From the NCBI GenBank assembly GCA_002270565.1, contig NQMI01000104.1:1-64000 (forward strand): 64,000 nt of DNA, given 5' to 3'. The translations under genes were made by a program, and so were the position numbers. Origin of the DNA: Stenocarpella maydis (Eukaryota; Ascomycota; Sordariomycetes; Diaporthales; Diaporthaceae). Shown in pieces: positions 1 through 10,790 of the stretch (positions within the stretch are counted from its first letter, which is position 1; each line of letters begins with the position of its first letter). The notes beneath the pieces were generated by a model. That model was not told where the DNA came from. It saw nothing but the letters and a program-made list of their open reading frames with translations, and made no database searches.

Positions 1-112
1 ATCGTCACGCACGCACTGGGCGTACTTAGCGAAAATCGCCTGACTCGCAAGTCTAGGGTAACTCCTTGCACAAAGTCTAGGGTAACTCCTTGCTGAGCGG
101 TTCCGTTTAACA
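1..112 (-). repeat. LTR-A copy, truncated by the window edge
   Basis: This stretch is nearly identical to 25190-25345 and 62280-62392. It is the U3 end of an LTR whose true orientation is on the minus strand, because the terminus at 112 reads TGTTAAACGG on that strand. It carries two tandem copies of a unit of about 20 bp containing AAGTCTAGGGTAACTCC. The rest of the element lies off the left edge of the window. Confidence 0.75.
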
Positions 113-417
113 GTTGTAATCTAATATATCCATATAAGGGGTGGTGGCTTCTGAATCTAACCCTTGTCTTGGTGCGTTCCGTTATCTTGTGCCTACGGGG
201 TTGCGTTGTTGCAGTTGGCTTTAGTTACCCTGGATCCTGGGTTACCATTATGTTGGTTTATAATAATTTATAGGGCTATTTCTTAAGCACTTATGCCCTA
301 GGCCTATCCATTATTAAATGAGGTAATTAATATTATATCTTTATATTACTTAATTAGTTACATATATAGGTATTCTAAATAAGGATTATTAAAATCCAAT
401 AATTATATTAAACCTTT
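113..417. other. AT-rich spacer with short GC-normal start
   Basis: Positions 113-250 are of normal composition and 250-417 are very AT-rich. No open frame or recognisable motif is visible. It lies between LTR-A and the LTR-B copy and is probably decayed repeat. Confidence 0.5.
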
Positions 418-864
418 GTAAGGTTCAGTAGGTAACCTATAGGGTTTATATTAATAGAGTAGCAAAAAGTTAATGCTTGATTAAGTTATAGTATATAAAG
501 ATACTATTTATAAAGAGAGTTTGATTAGAAGCTATAAAGCTATCTAATTAGTAGGACTAAATACTTGGATTAATACCTAAAGAGTCTATTTTATAAAAGC
601 TATCTATTATAATAATAACTATATCCATATATATATCCTAACTCTTTATTTATTATTAATAGAATTAATAGTAATTCTATTAATTGAGTACTGCTTAATA
701 GAATTGATACCCATTTTATTGATTGTGGTGGGTCCCTGACCCTAACCCTGTGTGTCTGCTGACTCTTTGTCCTAGTGCCAATGGGGTAGCGTCGTGACTC
801 CTGATTCTGTTTTTCCTGGTCCTGCAGATGGGTCCCTGGGGTGCCGTCGTGTTGGCTCATAACA
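418..864 (-). repeat. LTR-B copy (RIPed tail, GC-normal head)
   Basis: On the minus strand it starts at 864 with TGTTATGAGCC and ends near 418. Its tail (418-610) aligns with 59160-59420, with the minus strand of 26490-26700, and with the less mutated 22985-23200. Differences are mostly C to T and G to A, as RIP would cause. The first 145 bp (720-864) keep normal GC and differ between copies. A short open frame inside it (600-860) is a by-product, not a gene. The 3' boundary is approximate. Confidence 0.6.
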
Positions 865-1320
865 ATTGCGTGTGATTACGAGGTCCGAGATTCCAATTGA
901 AAAGTCAGCCTCGAGACATGGTCATAGGAATCTTCATCAATGATCAACTATTTGCCTAAGAGCACTCAATGCCATTTTTTTTCGTACTAAAACAGTATTG
1001 CACCATTCGAGTATCAACTCCGTCATGCAGCCCGAATCCGCCCTGGCTGCTTTGCCGCACGGTTGCAGACATTGAAGATTCCGCGGGCCTGTTTCCCACA
1101 CGCTAGGCGGTGGGCCACCATTCCTGTGTCGGTCCCTCGTAATTTAAACGAAAGCCACGAACTATACCTGTCTGGAGCGGCCAAACTCGTTCGTTTTTCC
1201 AGCACTCTGCTCGTGAATACACCTAGGGATAGTACCACTGGTTGCTGCTTTTCAAACACCAACTCAGAATTATTCGGTACGTTGTTCCGTAAGGCCATGT
1301 GAGGGGCGCGCACTGGGTCC
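865..1320. other. GC-normal spacer, no gene seen
   Basis: The composition is normal and overlapping open frames exist on both strands, but none shows a domain, signal peptide or splice continuity. It may be an unmutated fragment of a dispersed element. Confidence 0.4.
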
Positions 1321-1375
1321 GCGGCCTTCTAATTTATGAGCTTAGAGCTGTGCCGCGTGGTTGGATGAGTTGAAC

Positions 1376-1970
1376 CCCTTTTTGACTTAGTAAGAGCGCG
1401 ATCTCCCGGCCATAGCACACGCACCCAGCTTAAACTGTACGCGCACCCAGCTTTTTCCTGTGGCCGCACCCCGTACAAGAAATTAAAGCGTGTAGCACAC
1501 CCAGTTCCCTTGTAGTGTACGGAGTACCGCTGGCTCCTCAACCCCGCATTTAGGCCCCACCTCACCCTTAGCTGGGTGCGTGGAAAGTCTACTGGGTGTG
1601 TGAAAGACCTACCCTAACCCTTTGGGCCTAGGCCCCTATGCGCGTGCACTCAGAGGGAGGCCCTCCACTCGCCCATAGGAAGGCTATCCACCCGCCCTCT
1701 CCACGCCCCTCCGAAGGGCCCTCCGTATACTTAGAAGAAGGGCTTTTGAAGGGGCGTGCAAAGGGGCACACAAAGGGCCTTCCTCTAGGTATATGGAGGG
1801 CAGGCAGAGGGGCGCCATTTGGAGGGGCACACTGAGGGGCCCTTTGGAGGGGCGTGGAGAGGGGCTTGAGAGTGGGGGAGGTACGAGAATTTGTAGTGCG
1901 CTGCACGCTTAATTTCTTGTACTGGGTGCGCGTACTATGGCCGCAATCTCCCGGTGACCTTGCTTTGGCG
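1376..1970. repeat. Inverted repeat flanking a GC-rich minisatellite-like core
   Basis: The left arm (about 1385-1495) contains the order 'atctcccggccatag ... cacccagc ... gtacaagaaatt'. The right arm (about 1903-1968) has the reverse complement of the same order, with 'aatttcttgtac' then 'gggtgcgcgtactatgg'. Between them, 1640-1870 is an imperfect array rich in AGGGGC and GGAGGGGC. The structure resembles a small non-autonomous element. I do not recognise the family. Confidence 0.5.
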
Positions 1971-3412
1971 TGCACGCTACTTGATCCTACTGGCAGACAC
2001 AAAATTTATCACAAGATCTATCCCAAAGTTCAAGGCGGCGCTTATTCCAAGCGCATGCTTGTCGCGACATCTAGGATTTAACCGTCGTTAGTCGCGTGAT
2101 AGGAGGCTGCATAATACATTTAAGTATAGCAGTTCGTGCCAATTGAATCCCTATGTACATGCCTAGGTATGCAGTTAGACCAGCTACGACCAACGCGCCG
2201 GGTCAAGCTTCAGCGCCAAGTGTGAAGCGTCTGAAGATAAGTGGAGTCAACAATCCGGGGAAAGCTTGACAGATCTTGTCAGATCTGACAGATACTGGCG
2301 ACCACCAAACAAAATACCGTGCGGTACATGGTAGCTTCAGGTTATCCGCCTCCTCCGGAGCTAAGTTTTGACCATTGCATTCATGTGCTCTGTGCAACAA
2401 GGTCATTTTAGGAAATGTTCTGCATGATTGAGAAATGATTGAGAACAGCTTGTTAGTCCCGTCTTACTAGGGGGTTCAGACGTTCTAAATGTCAGTCGAT
2501 GGATTGCCGAGGAGGCATATCGCGTGGGGATGGTATCTGCTGGACCTTGCTGCAAACAGCTAGGCTGCGGGTAAATGACATTTGGATTTAGGCTGAATTT
2601 AGTGGTCGTCCTGATCCTGGTCGGATATCGTTCTATACTGGGCTAGAGTCCCTGAAGTCGAGCTCCAACTGAAAGTGGAGTCCATTATTAGAGCTCCGAT
2701 GTTAAAATCCGGGGAAGCGACACACTTATACCATTGTGCTGGGGATGCTCCAATCCGAATGGGCCAGCTTATACCCAACTAATTGTATATACTAAAGTGT
2801 GAGAAGCCCAGATAGCTAAGAATAATTATATGAAGCGTTGGAGTTCGGCCCAAGGGTAATAATGGCTACCCCTTTCATGAAATCCCGCGAAAGAAACCAG
2901 ATATCCGTAGGACGGCCGCATGACGGCGTGAATCTGTAAATATCTCTAGCTAGTAAGAACTGGTTCGGCTCGAGGAGTGGTGCTTTTGGGGGCCATGGAA
3001 AGTCGGGGCCGCTCGCGAAGGATTGCCCATGAGCAGGATCGATTGCTTGATCGGTCCGTAAACCGACATTCCGAATGTCCTCGACAGGATTACTCCCAGC
3101 CTCAGCGAGAAGGAGGTGTAGAGTCTATTGGATGCCACCCCCAGCGACCCTTGCTGCAATGCACCCTCGCTGCTACGCACGTGCATGTGGTTGGCGCAAA
3201 AGGTGGGTGTTCTGGACCTAGCGGAAAGCTTGCTCCAAAAACCGGGGTCCAAATCCAAGTATATAGATGCTCTTCTAAAACTCTGAAGCCCCTTACACAG
3301 CTTCGCTCGCCAGCTCATTCCCTTTGGCCTAGCTCAGTACATCCCCTATTGCCATCACACACAAGAGTGTAAAACCATTCACGTTGACAAAGCTCCGCTT
3401 CAGCCTCTCGAC
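1971..3412. other. Intergenic region upstream of the sugar transporter
   Basis: No convincing gene is visible. A perfect 14-bp palindrome lies at 2277-2290 (TGTCAGATCTGACA), preceded by a direct repeat of GACAGATCT. The part next to 3413 should hold the promoter of the sugar transporter. A 131-codon open frame at 2977-3372 has no recognisable features. Confidence 0.4.
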
Positions 3413-5100
3413 ATGGGCAAGCCAACCTTCACGCTCGCAGGACGCGAGTGGCCAAAGATCACCTGGTGGAAGACGAAGCATATGCGGTCCCTCTACCTGT
3501 ACCTGTGGGCTGCGATGCTGACTTCAGCCACAAATGGTAAGTCTGTGATGGGCACTGATTGCGCATCCGCTTCTGATCCCGCGACTTTGTGCAGGATATG
3601 ATGGCTCCCTGATCAATGGTCTACAAAGCATGTCCCAGTGGCAAGACTATTTCCACCACCCCAGTCCATCCATCATGGGCCTGTTGACGGCTTCAATGGC
3701 GATGGGGTCGATGCTTGCCATCCCGCTCGTCCCATACTGCGCCGACATCCTTGGCCGCCGCATGGGCGTGGTTATCGGCTGCGCTATCATGCTCGTGGGG
3801 ATTGCTCTGCTCTCAATGGGCTTTCACATTGCCATGTTCATCATGGGCCGGCTTCTTTTGGGTTTCGGAATTGCCATCGCTCACGGTTCTGCCCCACTCC
3901 TAATCGCCGAGCTCGTACACCCCCAACACCGCGCTATCTACTCTACCATCTACAACACGCTCTGGTACCTCGGCTCCCTCATCGGTGCATGGGTGTCTTT
4001 CGGGACGAAAAACATCGCGGGTGACTGGGCCTGGCGCGTTCCCTGTCTTCTCCAGGCGATCCCTTCCCTGTTCCAGATATTCTTCATATGGTTTGTCCCC
4101 GAATCGCCACGTTGGCTCATCGCCAAGGGGAAGAACGCGAAAGCCAAGGCCATACTGACCAAGTATCACGCATCGGGTGACGAGAACGACGAGCTGGTCA
4201 GTGTGGAGTACCACGAGATCCAGCAGACCATCTCGCTTGAACAAGAGTACGAGAAGACTGCGTGGAGTGAGCTGTGGTCGACACGCGGCAACCGCCACCG
4301 CCTCCTCATCCTCGTCAGCTTCGGTCTGTTTTCACAGTGGTCGGGCAACGCCTTGGTCTCGTACTACCTCTCCGGCGTGCTCGAGACAGTTGGAATCACG
4401 GATGACAGAACAAAGCTCGAGATCAACGGCTACGTCTCCATCGTGCAGCTTGTTTCAGCTGTCGGGATTTGCTTCTTTGTTGACAAGATCGGCCGTCGCC
4501 CACTATTCCTCACGTCGTGCGTGGGCATGTTAGTTTCCTTCATTGTTGAGACCATCGGCTCTGCCCAGTATGCCAAGACAGAGAGCACCGCAGCGGGCCA
4601 TGCGGTCATTGTCTTCATTTTCGTCTACTTTATCTTCTACAACCTCGGGTTCTGCGGTCTGCTGGTTTCGTACTCGACGGAGATTCTGCCCTACCGAATC
4701 CGCGCCAAGGTATGCTCGTCTCCGTTACATCGATCTTTGGATTCCGAAAGCTGGAAGCTAAGAAATACTTCACTATCAGGGCCTCACGGTTATGTTCCTT
4801 TTCGTCGATATTGCTCTCTGGTTCAACCAATACGTGAACCCCATCGCACTCGCGGCCATCACCTGGAAGTACTACCTTGTCTATGTCTGCTGGATTGCCT
4901 TCGAGACGTTCGTCGTCTGGAAGTGGTTCATTGAGACCAAGAACACGCCCTTAGAAGAAATCGCCAAGTATTTTGACGGCGACTCCGCTATAGTTGGTGG
5001 TGATGCTGCCACGGCCAAGGTACGCCACCTGGCCGGAGACGAGGACGAGGTTACCGAGACCAAGGGCGAGCAACGTGTTGTTTCTACGACTCGTGTTTAA
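3413..5100 (+). CDS. MFS sugar transporter, sugar-porter family (lactose permease-like)
   Basis: This is a predicted plasma-membrane sugar/H+ symporter of 519 aa in three exons: 3413-3536, 3595-4709 and 4780-5100. Both introns (58 and 70 bp) have GT..AG ends, and splicing restores one frame, including the junction codon of GYDGSLINGLQ at about residues 42-52, a typical first-helix motif. Other sugar-porter signatures are ADILGRRMG after TM2, PESPRWL near residue 210 at the start of the cytoplasmic loop, DKIGRRP near residue 336, and IETKNTPLEE near the C-terminus. The length is normal for the family and about 12 hydrophobic segments are visible. The best resemblance is to fungal lactose permease/hexose-type carriers; the substrate cannot be read from sequence. 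It is transcribed toward the convergent broken FAD oxidase. Confidence 0.92.
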
Positions 5101-5780
5101 GCAGATGGCTTGTTCTTTGATCTTAAAACCTCTAGTGCTTCTGTAAGTGGTGGTCTGATGTTTTTGTAAAACGTCATGATGCTTCTTAAGTTGAAAGTGA
5201 GTAGGTAGTACATGAATCAACATGAAGATACCCCCCCACCCAATACATGTGTTATCCGTCCACATTATGCTTCCCACTCTTAGTGCAGCTAAATTAGAGA
5301 CGCATCGCATTTCATCACCATGCAGGTCTGTTTTTCATTTAGTCGCATTGATTCTCGAGACCTTACGCATTGGGTTCTTAGGCAAAAAGGCATGGCCAAC
5401 CAGTGCTATGCCATATATTATGTACAAGACATATTTTATTATGTTACCTGGGGAGAAAATGCGAATTTGTTGACTTGGAAACTTACAGAGAGTGAAGACT
5501 GATGAGAATTATGATGTCAAAAATTCAACGGGAACTATGACTTTCTCCCCCAAGTTTTTCAAGTCCACCTTGGCCAGCACGATGGCAGCGGTTGATTCAG
5601 GCAATCTCCAGACTACTATATCAGGCAGTCCTCAGCAATGGCACCCCTGCGGACTTCGGTGCAGTTAAAGGCACGTGTGATTAAATATCAGAAATTCCTC
5701 AGTTCAACAAAGAAATAACAGACATGTAATACGGACCAAAAGACACTCCTGGTACGTACAAATACCGGAAGCATCAATTC
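5101..5780. other. Intergenic region between convergent genes
   Basis: This is the 3' flank of the sugar transporter. No gene, strong repeat or RNA structure was seen. Confidence 0.4.
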
Positions 5781-5990
5781 CTAGCCACACGCTCCCTGGG
5801 CCGCGCGCGCTATGGCGCCTGGATTCGTGTAGTATGTGTCATAAAGCTTGTAGGATTTACCGTCAACGGCCATCAAGAGATATTTTTGTATAACCATGTT
5901 GTTAGGCGGATACTCCGCGGGTAAAGAATACCCAGAAAGAAGCCTGTATTTGCTATCATTGACTCTTAAACCAGGAATGTGGTCCAACAT
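5781..5990 (-). CDS. Small hypothetical ORF, possibly an exon or relic
   Basis: This is a 69-codon open frame from ATG (5990) to TAG. It contains a plausible globular end (VDGKSYKLYDTYYTNPGA), but I do not recognise it. It starts 90 bp downstream of the broken FAD oxidase, on the same strand. It could be the last exon of a decayed gene or a chance frame. There is no signal peptide or membrane segment. Confidence 0.22.
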   Translation of the reverse strand: MLDHIPGLRVNDSKYRLLSGYSLPAEYPPNNMVIQKYLLMAVDGKSYKLYDTYYTNPGAIARAAQGACG

Positions 5991-6080
5991 ATGTATCTGT
6001 TCTTAGCTCGTTCGATCGAGCGCAACCAGCCCCTTCAGTAGTATCTCATATCTCAATGACTAGCCACTAGGAATAATAGA

Positions 6081-7848
6081 CTAAGGGTGAGCGAAGACAT
6101 TGCCAGGATCCAGAACCATCTTTAGCACCTTCAGTTTCGAAGATATATCATCTCCGTAGTACAGCTGATTCGCCTCCTCGGGTCTGAGAGTCGGATCCGC
6201 ATAGTTGATGTAAGCACCGTACTGAACGCCCTCGTTTTGAAGCACGTCCGTTATGGCCGAGTTGAGGCCGTCAATGAACTCAATTCCCGCCCCAGGAAAC
6301 GCCTGGTCTGCGCCGACAGACCCATAATTTTGCACTGTCCACATGAGGTTTCCGTGCCCGAAAGAAGAGAAGTCAGCAACCCGTGCGTTGATCTGACTGT
6401 CGACTCCGCCGTCCAGATTAAAAATCGAAAACCATGAAACCGGCAGAGACGGGCTCGCACCCTGGTTCGCGATATATGTGAAATAGCTCCTCAGCGCCCC
6501 CGCGGAGAGACCAGGCTCCGGAATGGCTACACTCTTGGCGAAGAAATTGTCTCGCGCTGTATACGGCTCGGAGGTAGACACCACGAGGCTACCGCCGGCC
6601 TGCAATTCGAGGTTGGCACGCCAGTCGAGCTCCTCCTGTACCGTCACGGGTGATGCCGGCTGGGGCAGCCCGCGCAGCAGCTCTGCCGAGGTGGTGTTGT
6701 TGAAGTCGCCGACTGATCCAAGGTAGACGCCGCGGACCTGGAAACCGTTGGCGCCGATGGTTATTCCGAAGCTTAGTTTGCGATTTGTGACGGAGGAATT
6801 GAGGCCCAAATCCTGGAGGTGGGTGAAGGACGATATTGTTGTATCAATGCTCGTGGAGGGGGCGGCGCCCGGGAACGAGAATCCGAAATAGGTTGTGACA
6901 GCAGGTGCTGGTTGGGTCTGCAGATATAGCGTCGTGACGATTCCGAAGGACGGACCACCTCCGCGCATGACCTAGATGATGTGGTAAGCTTTCACGCCGG
7001 GGGACTTGGTCGGACATGCTGATAGCCCTCGGGACTCACGTAGTAGAGGTCTGGATTCTCAGTGTCTGATGCATGAACGATCGAGCCGCCCGCCTGCACA
7101 ACCTCCAGCCCCACAATCTGATCAAGTGCCAAGCCCCAGGCCCGGAACGTATAGCCATACCCTCCCAGCGTGAAGTGACCACCTACGCCAACCCCAGCAC
7201 AAGTGCCATCTGTAGCATTGAGAGTCAGCTTTTAAAGAGCCATGTCACGAGTTTCACTCCAACCAAGCGCGGATCAGGCCATAGTGTGTGTGGCCATAGC
7301 ATTTGAGACATAGGCTCCGGGAGGGGATTTCTTATTCCAGAGCGGGCTACAAATGACTCCAGAAGCTGCTTACGCGCGAGGGCTCGCCCCTTGTCATTCA
7401 ACGCAAGGGCCATGTTGCCCAACCTGAGGCCACCACCCACAACTGCGATGCCAGTGTTCACGTCTATCGTGACATCCTGGAAGCGCCGAAGGCCCACGAC
7501 CATAGACCCATCCTTTCCGCCGGAGCTGGTTGAGGCGTACGAGTGGCCACCTGACTTGGCCTGGACCTTTATTCCGGCCAAAGAGGCGCAGACCACTGCA
7601 TCAGAGACTTGCTGAGGCGTGTCGGGGATGATAATGACCGCCGGGCTATACTGGAGCCGGATGTTGTAACTCTTGACGGAGTCGTTCCAGCCCGCACCCG
7701 TTGAGATTGTGAGTGGAACGGATTTGTTGGCTAGGCATTCGACCAAGCCTGTCTACCGTGTGCTCAATACGGATGTTGGAGTAATGAACGCAGCGTTGCC
7801 TGCTGTGAACAGAAGGCAGATGGCAACAGAAGCAGACAAGATCATCAT
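6081..7848 (-). pseudogene. BBE-like secreted FAD-linked oxidase with in-frame stop
   Basis: This family is the secreted berberine-bridge-enzyme-like flavin oxidases. The exons read 7848-7374, 7209-7040 and 6971-6081 (512 codons), with introns of 164 and 68 bp. The N-terminus (MMILSASVAICLLFTAGNA) is a clear signal peptide. KSGGHSY near residue 104 should hold the histidine, and GTCAGVGVGGH near residue 163 the cysteine, of a bicovalently bound FAD. The second motif is restored only by splicing the first intron. The C-terminus has the BBE-type YINYADP and DPGNVF motifs. Codon 32 is TAG (7753-7755), in frame with both the signal peptide and the rest, so the protein as written stops after 31 residues. 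CAG to TAG is a RIP-type change. A sequencing error, or an unrecognised start downstream, is the alternative. The remaining 480 codons are open. Confidence 0.8.
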
Positions 7849-9044
7849 GGCTGCGGCGTTGTTCGTGGAAGTTGACTAGGACCGGGGAAACTTGGTGGGT
7901 GCGCGCAGGTATATGGCGCAAGTTGAAAAGATCAATCCTCAGCTGGGGGACGAATGTCTCAGTTTCGTCATTGTGCAACTGCAGCTCGTTGGACAACGTG
8001 GAACAGGGTAGCTCAGCCGATTGTTCCGTGGATCCGCAGCCTAACAAGCTCAGTAATGAGCAGCAGACTTAAGCGCAAAGTGGAATTTGCCTTGGTGTAT
8101 GCATGGATGTCTTAATTCACACGGTCCTATGTGTACTATGTTTTTCAGAAGCCCCGAAACTTTCCTTCAAGGTTAGTATGAACAACACCAAATCCTTGAT
8201 GAAATGTCACAACGTGATGGTATGTAACTGGGTTCATCTGCGAACATGAGAAGTATTATGTCGTTGTCAAGGAAACACTGCTTCGTTTTAAAGTTGGTGT
8301 GCTTCTGCAGGTGCAACAGGCCGGCCTGCTTGGAACCTTAATATCTGGGTCCAGAGACTGAATGTCCTCACCAACTTAGAGACGGGGCCATTTGGACCGC
8401 CGCACGACAGACTTTGCCAAGAATCCCAACATTATTGATTTGAGCTTAAAATACTGGCCTGATGACTGCTGAGAGGCGCCGTTGCTGTCTATGCCATCCT
8501 CGATGGCCAGAGATTATTAAGTGACCCCCTCCTAAGCAGCAATATAAGCCTTCACTGTTAATGTGAAGCCCTCGTGGATCCCTTATGAGGCTCCGCTATA
8601 AGCCTGGGGTGGAATTTACAGTAGAATTTCTTCTTATTTAAACGGGTGGTATCAGGATTACTTGAAAGGAATATGGGCTAATTAGGCCTTATGTAGTTTG
8701 TGTAAGATAAATCAAGAGCAATTAAGAGGCCTGTAAAAAAGTAACAGGATCTGGATAATAAGTAAGCAGAGATCTTTTTTAAAAAAGGATATTACTTATT
8801 TTATTAATTTTAACTATATTTCGTAATAACGAGTAATATTCTAAGATCTTTAAATAATTAAGAGATAACAGTACTTTTTACCCAATGAATTTAATAATTA
8901 GTTACTAATGAAGTTAAGGATATAGTTAAAGGTATGCTACTTGTGCCATATGTGGCCTTAAGGTACTATATCAGGTAAGTAATAATAACACAGAAAACCT
9001 GTTGGAATTGAGAGACCCAAAGAAATAAGAATGAAATTGCACAT
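7849..9044. other. Intergenic region with AT-rich patch
   Basis: This is the 5' flank of the FAD oxidase relic. Positions 8600-8960 become AT-rich, probably old repeat. No gene is seen. Confidence 0.4.
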
Positions 9045-9255
9045 CTACAATTTCTCGATCATGACATACAGTATAATGTGGCAGACCTTGCTCATCCTGG
9101 TGGCCTCCCGTCCCTCACGGCGTCTTACAAGATCTTCAACCCAAGTTCCGTGCTCTCCGAGTGACAGGACCATCCTAACAGCATCGGGCTTGATATCTGT
9201 CCCTATAACCCGCCAATGAAAGTTCCATGCCGAGTCCAGGCATAGCGGAATCTAG
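9045..9255 (-). pseudogene. Unidentified gene fragment (C-terminal piece)
   Basis: A minus-strand frame ending at TAG (9045-9047) reads like a conserved protein tail: WNFHWRVIGTDIKPDAVRM followed by a charged helix rich in R and E. Upstream the frame is broken by a stop within about 70 codons, and no splice junction repairs it. Normal composition and codon-like texture suggest a relic rather than chance. I do not recognise the family. Confidence 0.3.
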
Positions 9256-10790
9256 CTGCGTCCGGTCCCAAGAACGCCACAGACGTGTTCCTGGTCAATC
9301 ATGGTGAAAGTCTGGGAGACTCGACGTGGAGTTCCGCCGGATTCGGAGGATTCGGTTGCACGGACATAAATGATGTTGTAGGCGGCCCAATCCAAAAGAT
9401 CCGGCTGGCCCGGAATGCCAACTGTTGTCTCCTAATGAGGGCTGCAGCCTCATGCATGGCCATTAAGGCAGCGGGCGATAGTCGATGTCACCAAAACGGG
9501 TTTTCCGTCTTGTACAGATGACACGAAAGAGCTGCCATTAGGTTGATTCTGCTTCATCCAAATAGTTAGATGAAGTACTACCTAAATTTTCTCCTTAATA
9601 TCGTCACTCGGTGGTGAGCAATGTTGCTGGTAAAGGCGTCATTGCAGGATTGCTGGGTCCCGGCTGCCTGCATTTCTCCACCTGGTGGAACATTGGCACC
9701 TGCAGAGTCATCAGCGACTGTGACCTTGGGACAGAGGGATGAGGAAAATGGTTAATTATTGATTATTAATCACCATCAGCTAATATTATGCCTGGACATC
9801 ACGTTTCCAAGCTTATACGTTTGTCAGCTTCGGACGGACCGTTAATCATCTCTAATGCTACAGCAAGAGCTAATTCAATTCACCGTACTTAGCCCCGGAG
9901 GTCTTTTGAATGTTGAAACCGACAGCAACCGAGCAAAACTCTGGAGCTAGTTATGCTCCTTCTAAACCCTGCTCGGCATGCACGTTTTGTCAGAAATTTT
10001 AGACTTAATTAAGCCGCTTGCAGAGTCCGTCTTATTAAGATCCTAAAATCTTTGCAAGCGGGTGAAAACGGTTACTAGCAGGCGGCCACTCTCTTGGCAC
10101 CGTAGGTGTGACCAATCCCTAGCGTGGACGCCCAGAGGTCCGTTGACCACGCTTTTACTCGCATGCGGGTTGCAGTGCCATTAATTCCCGTCGTTCTCGA
10201 CGAATGCGAGCAAGCAAAATTGGTCGCCGTTATCACGACCATCTCCATAGGCGGCCAACAGCCCTAGTGCGGGGAGGCCATTGGGGCTGAGTAGACTAAG
10301 AAAAGTAGCTGCTATAGCCATTGGCTCGGGGTTTTCACCGGAGGCACCAGAGGAACTTTGGCTCGTCTCCCGGGACCGATTCTTAGCATATCTGCCCACG
10401 TATGCGGCACAGTCTGCAACCAAAGATGACGCTCGGCGATCCAGCAGACTTTGCGCCTCACAGCAGTGCTGACTGGACTTGGAAGGGTGTGGACGCTGGG
10501 GTAGTCCGGCGGTTTCTGCATCGGCCGTGGGACAGCAACAAGCTTGGCTACGGTCCCGAGCTTGGGAACAATGATACACTCCAAGGTTCATAACACATGG
10601 GAATGAACATGTGTGTATGTATGAACCCCCCGCCTCCCCGGTGCTTAACCAACTCTGCCAAATCTCGGCGGTGCCTTCTACATAAAAGGAGCACACACAA
10701 GGCGGCAAGGGCAAACTTAAGTTGAACGTTTCGGAATTTCGGCCTCAGTATCGAGTCGCTGCCGGGTATGCGGATGCACATATTGGCAAA
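9256..10790. other. Intergenic region upstream of the MFS transporter
   Basis: No supported gene. Long open frames on the minus strand at 10181-11019 overlap the promoter and first exon of the MFS gene and have no domains. The last few hundred bases should contain the transporter promoter. Confidence 0.4.

Noticed and set aside
737..748. CCCTAACCCT, also near 1611-1620, as telomere repeat
   Set aside because: Only about one and a half units each; too short, and part of repeat DNA, so no evidence of a chromosome end.
2977..3372. 131-codon plus-strand frame upstream of the sugar transporter
   Set aside because: There is no recognisable feature, an equally long frame exists on the opposite strand, and it occupies the promoter region.
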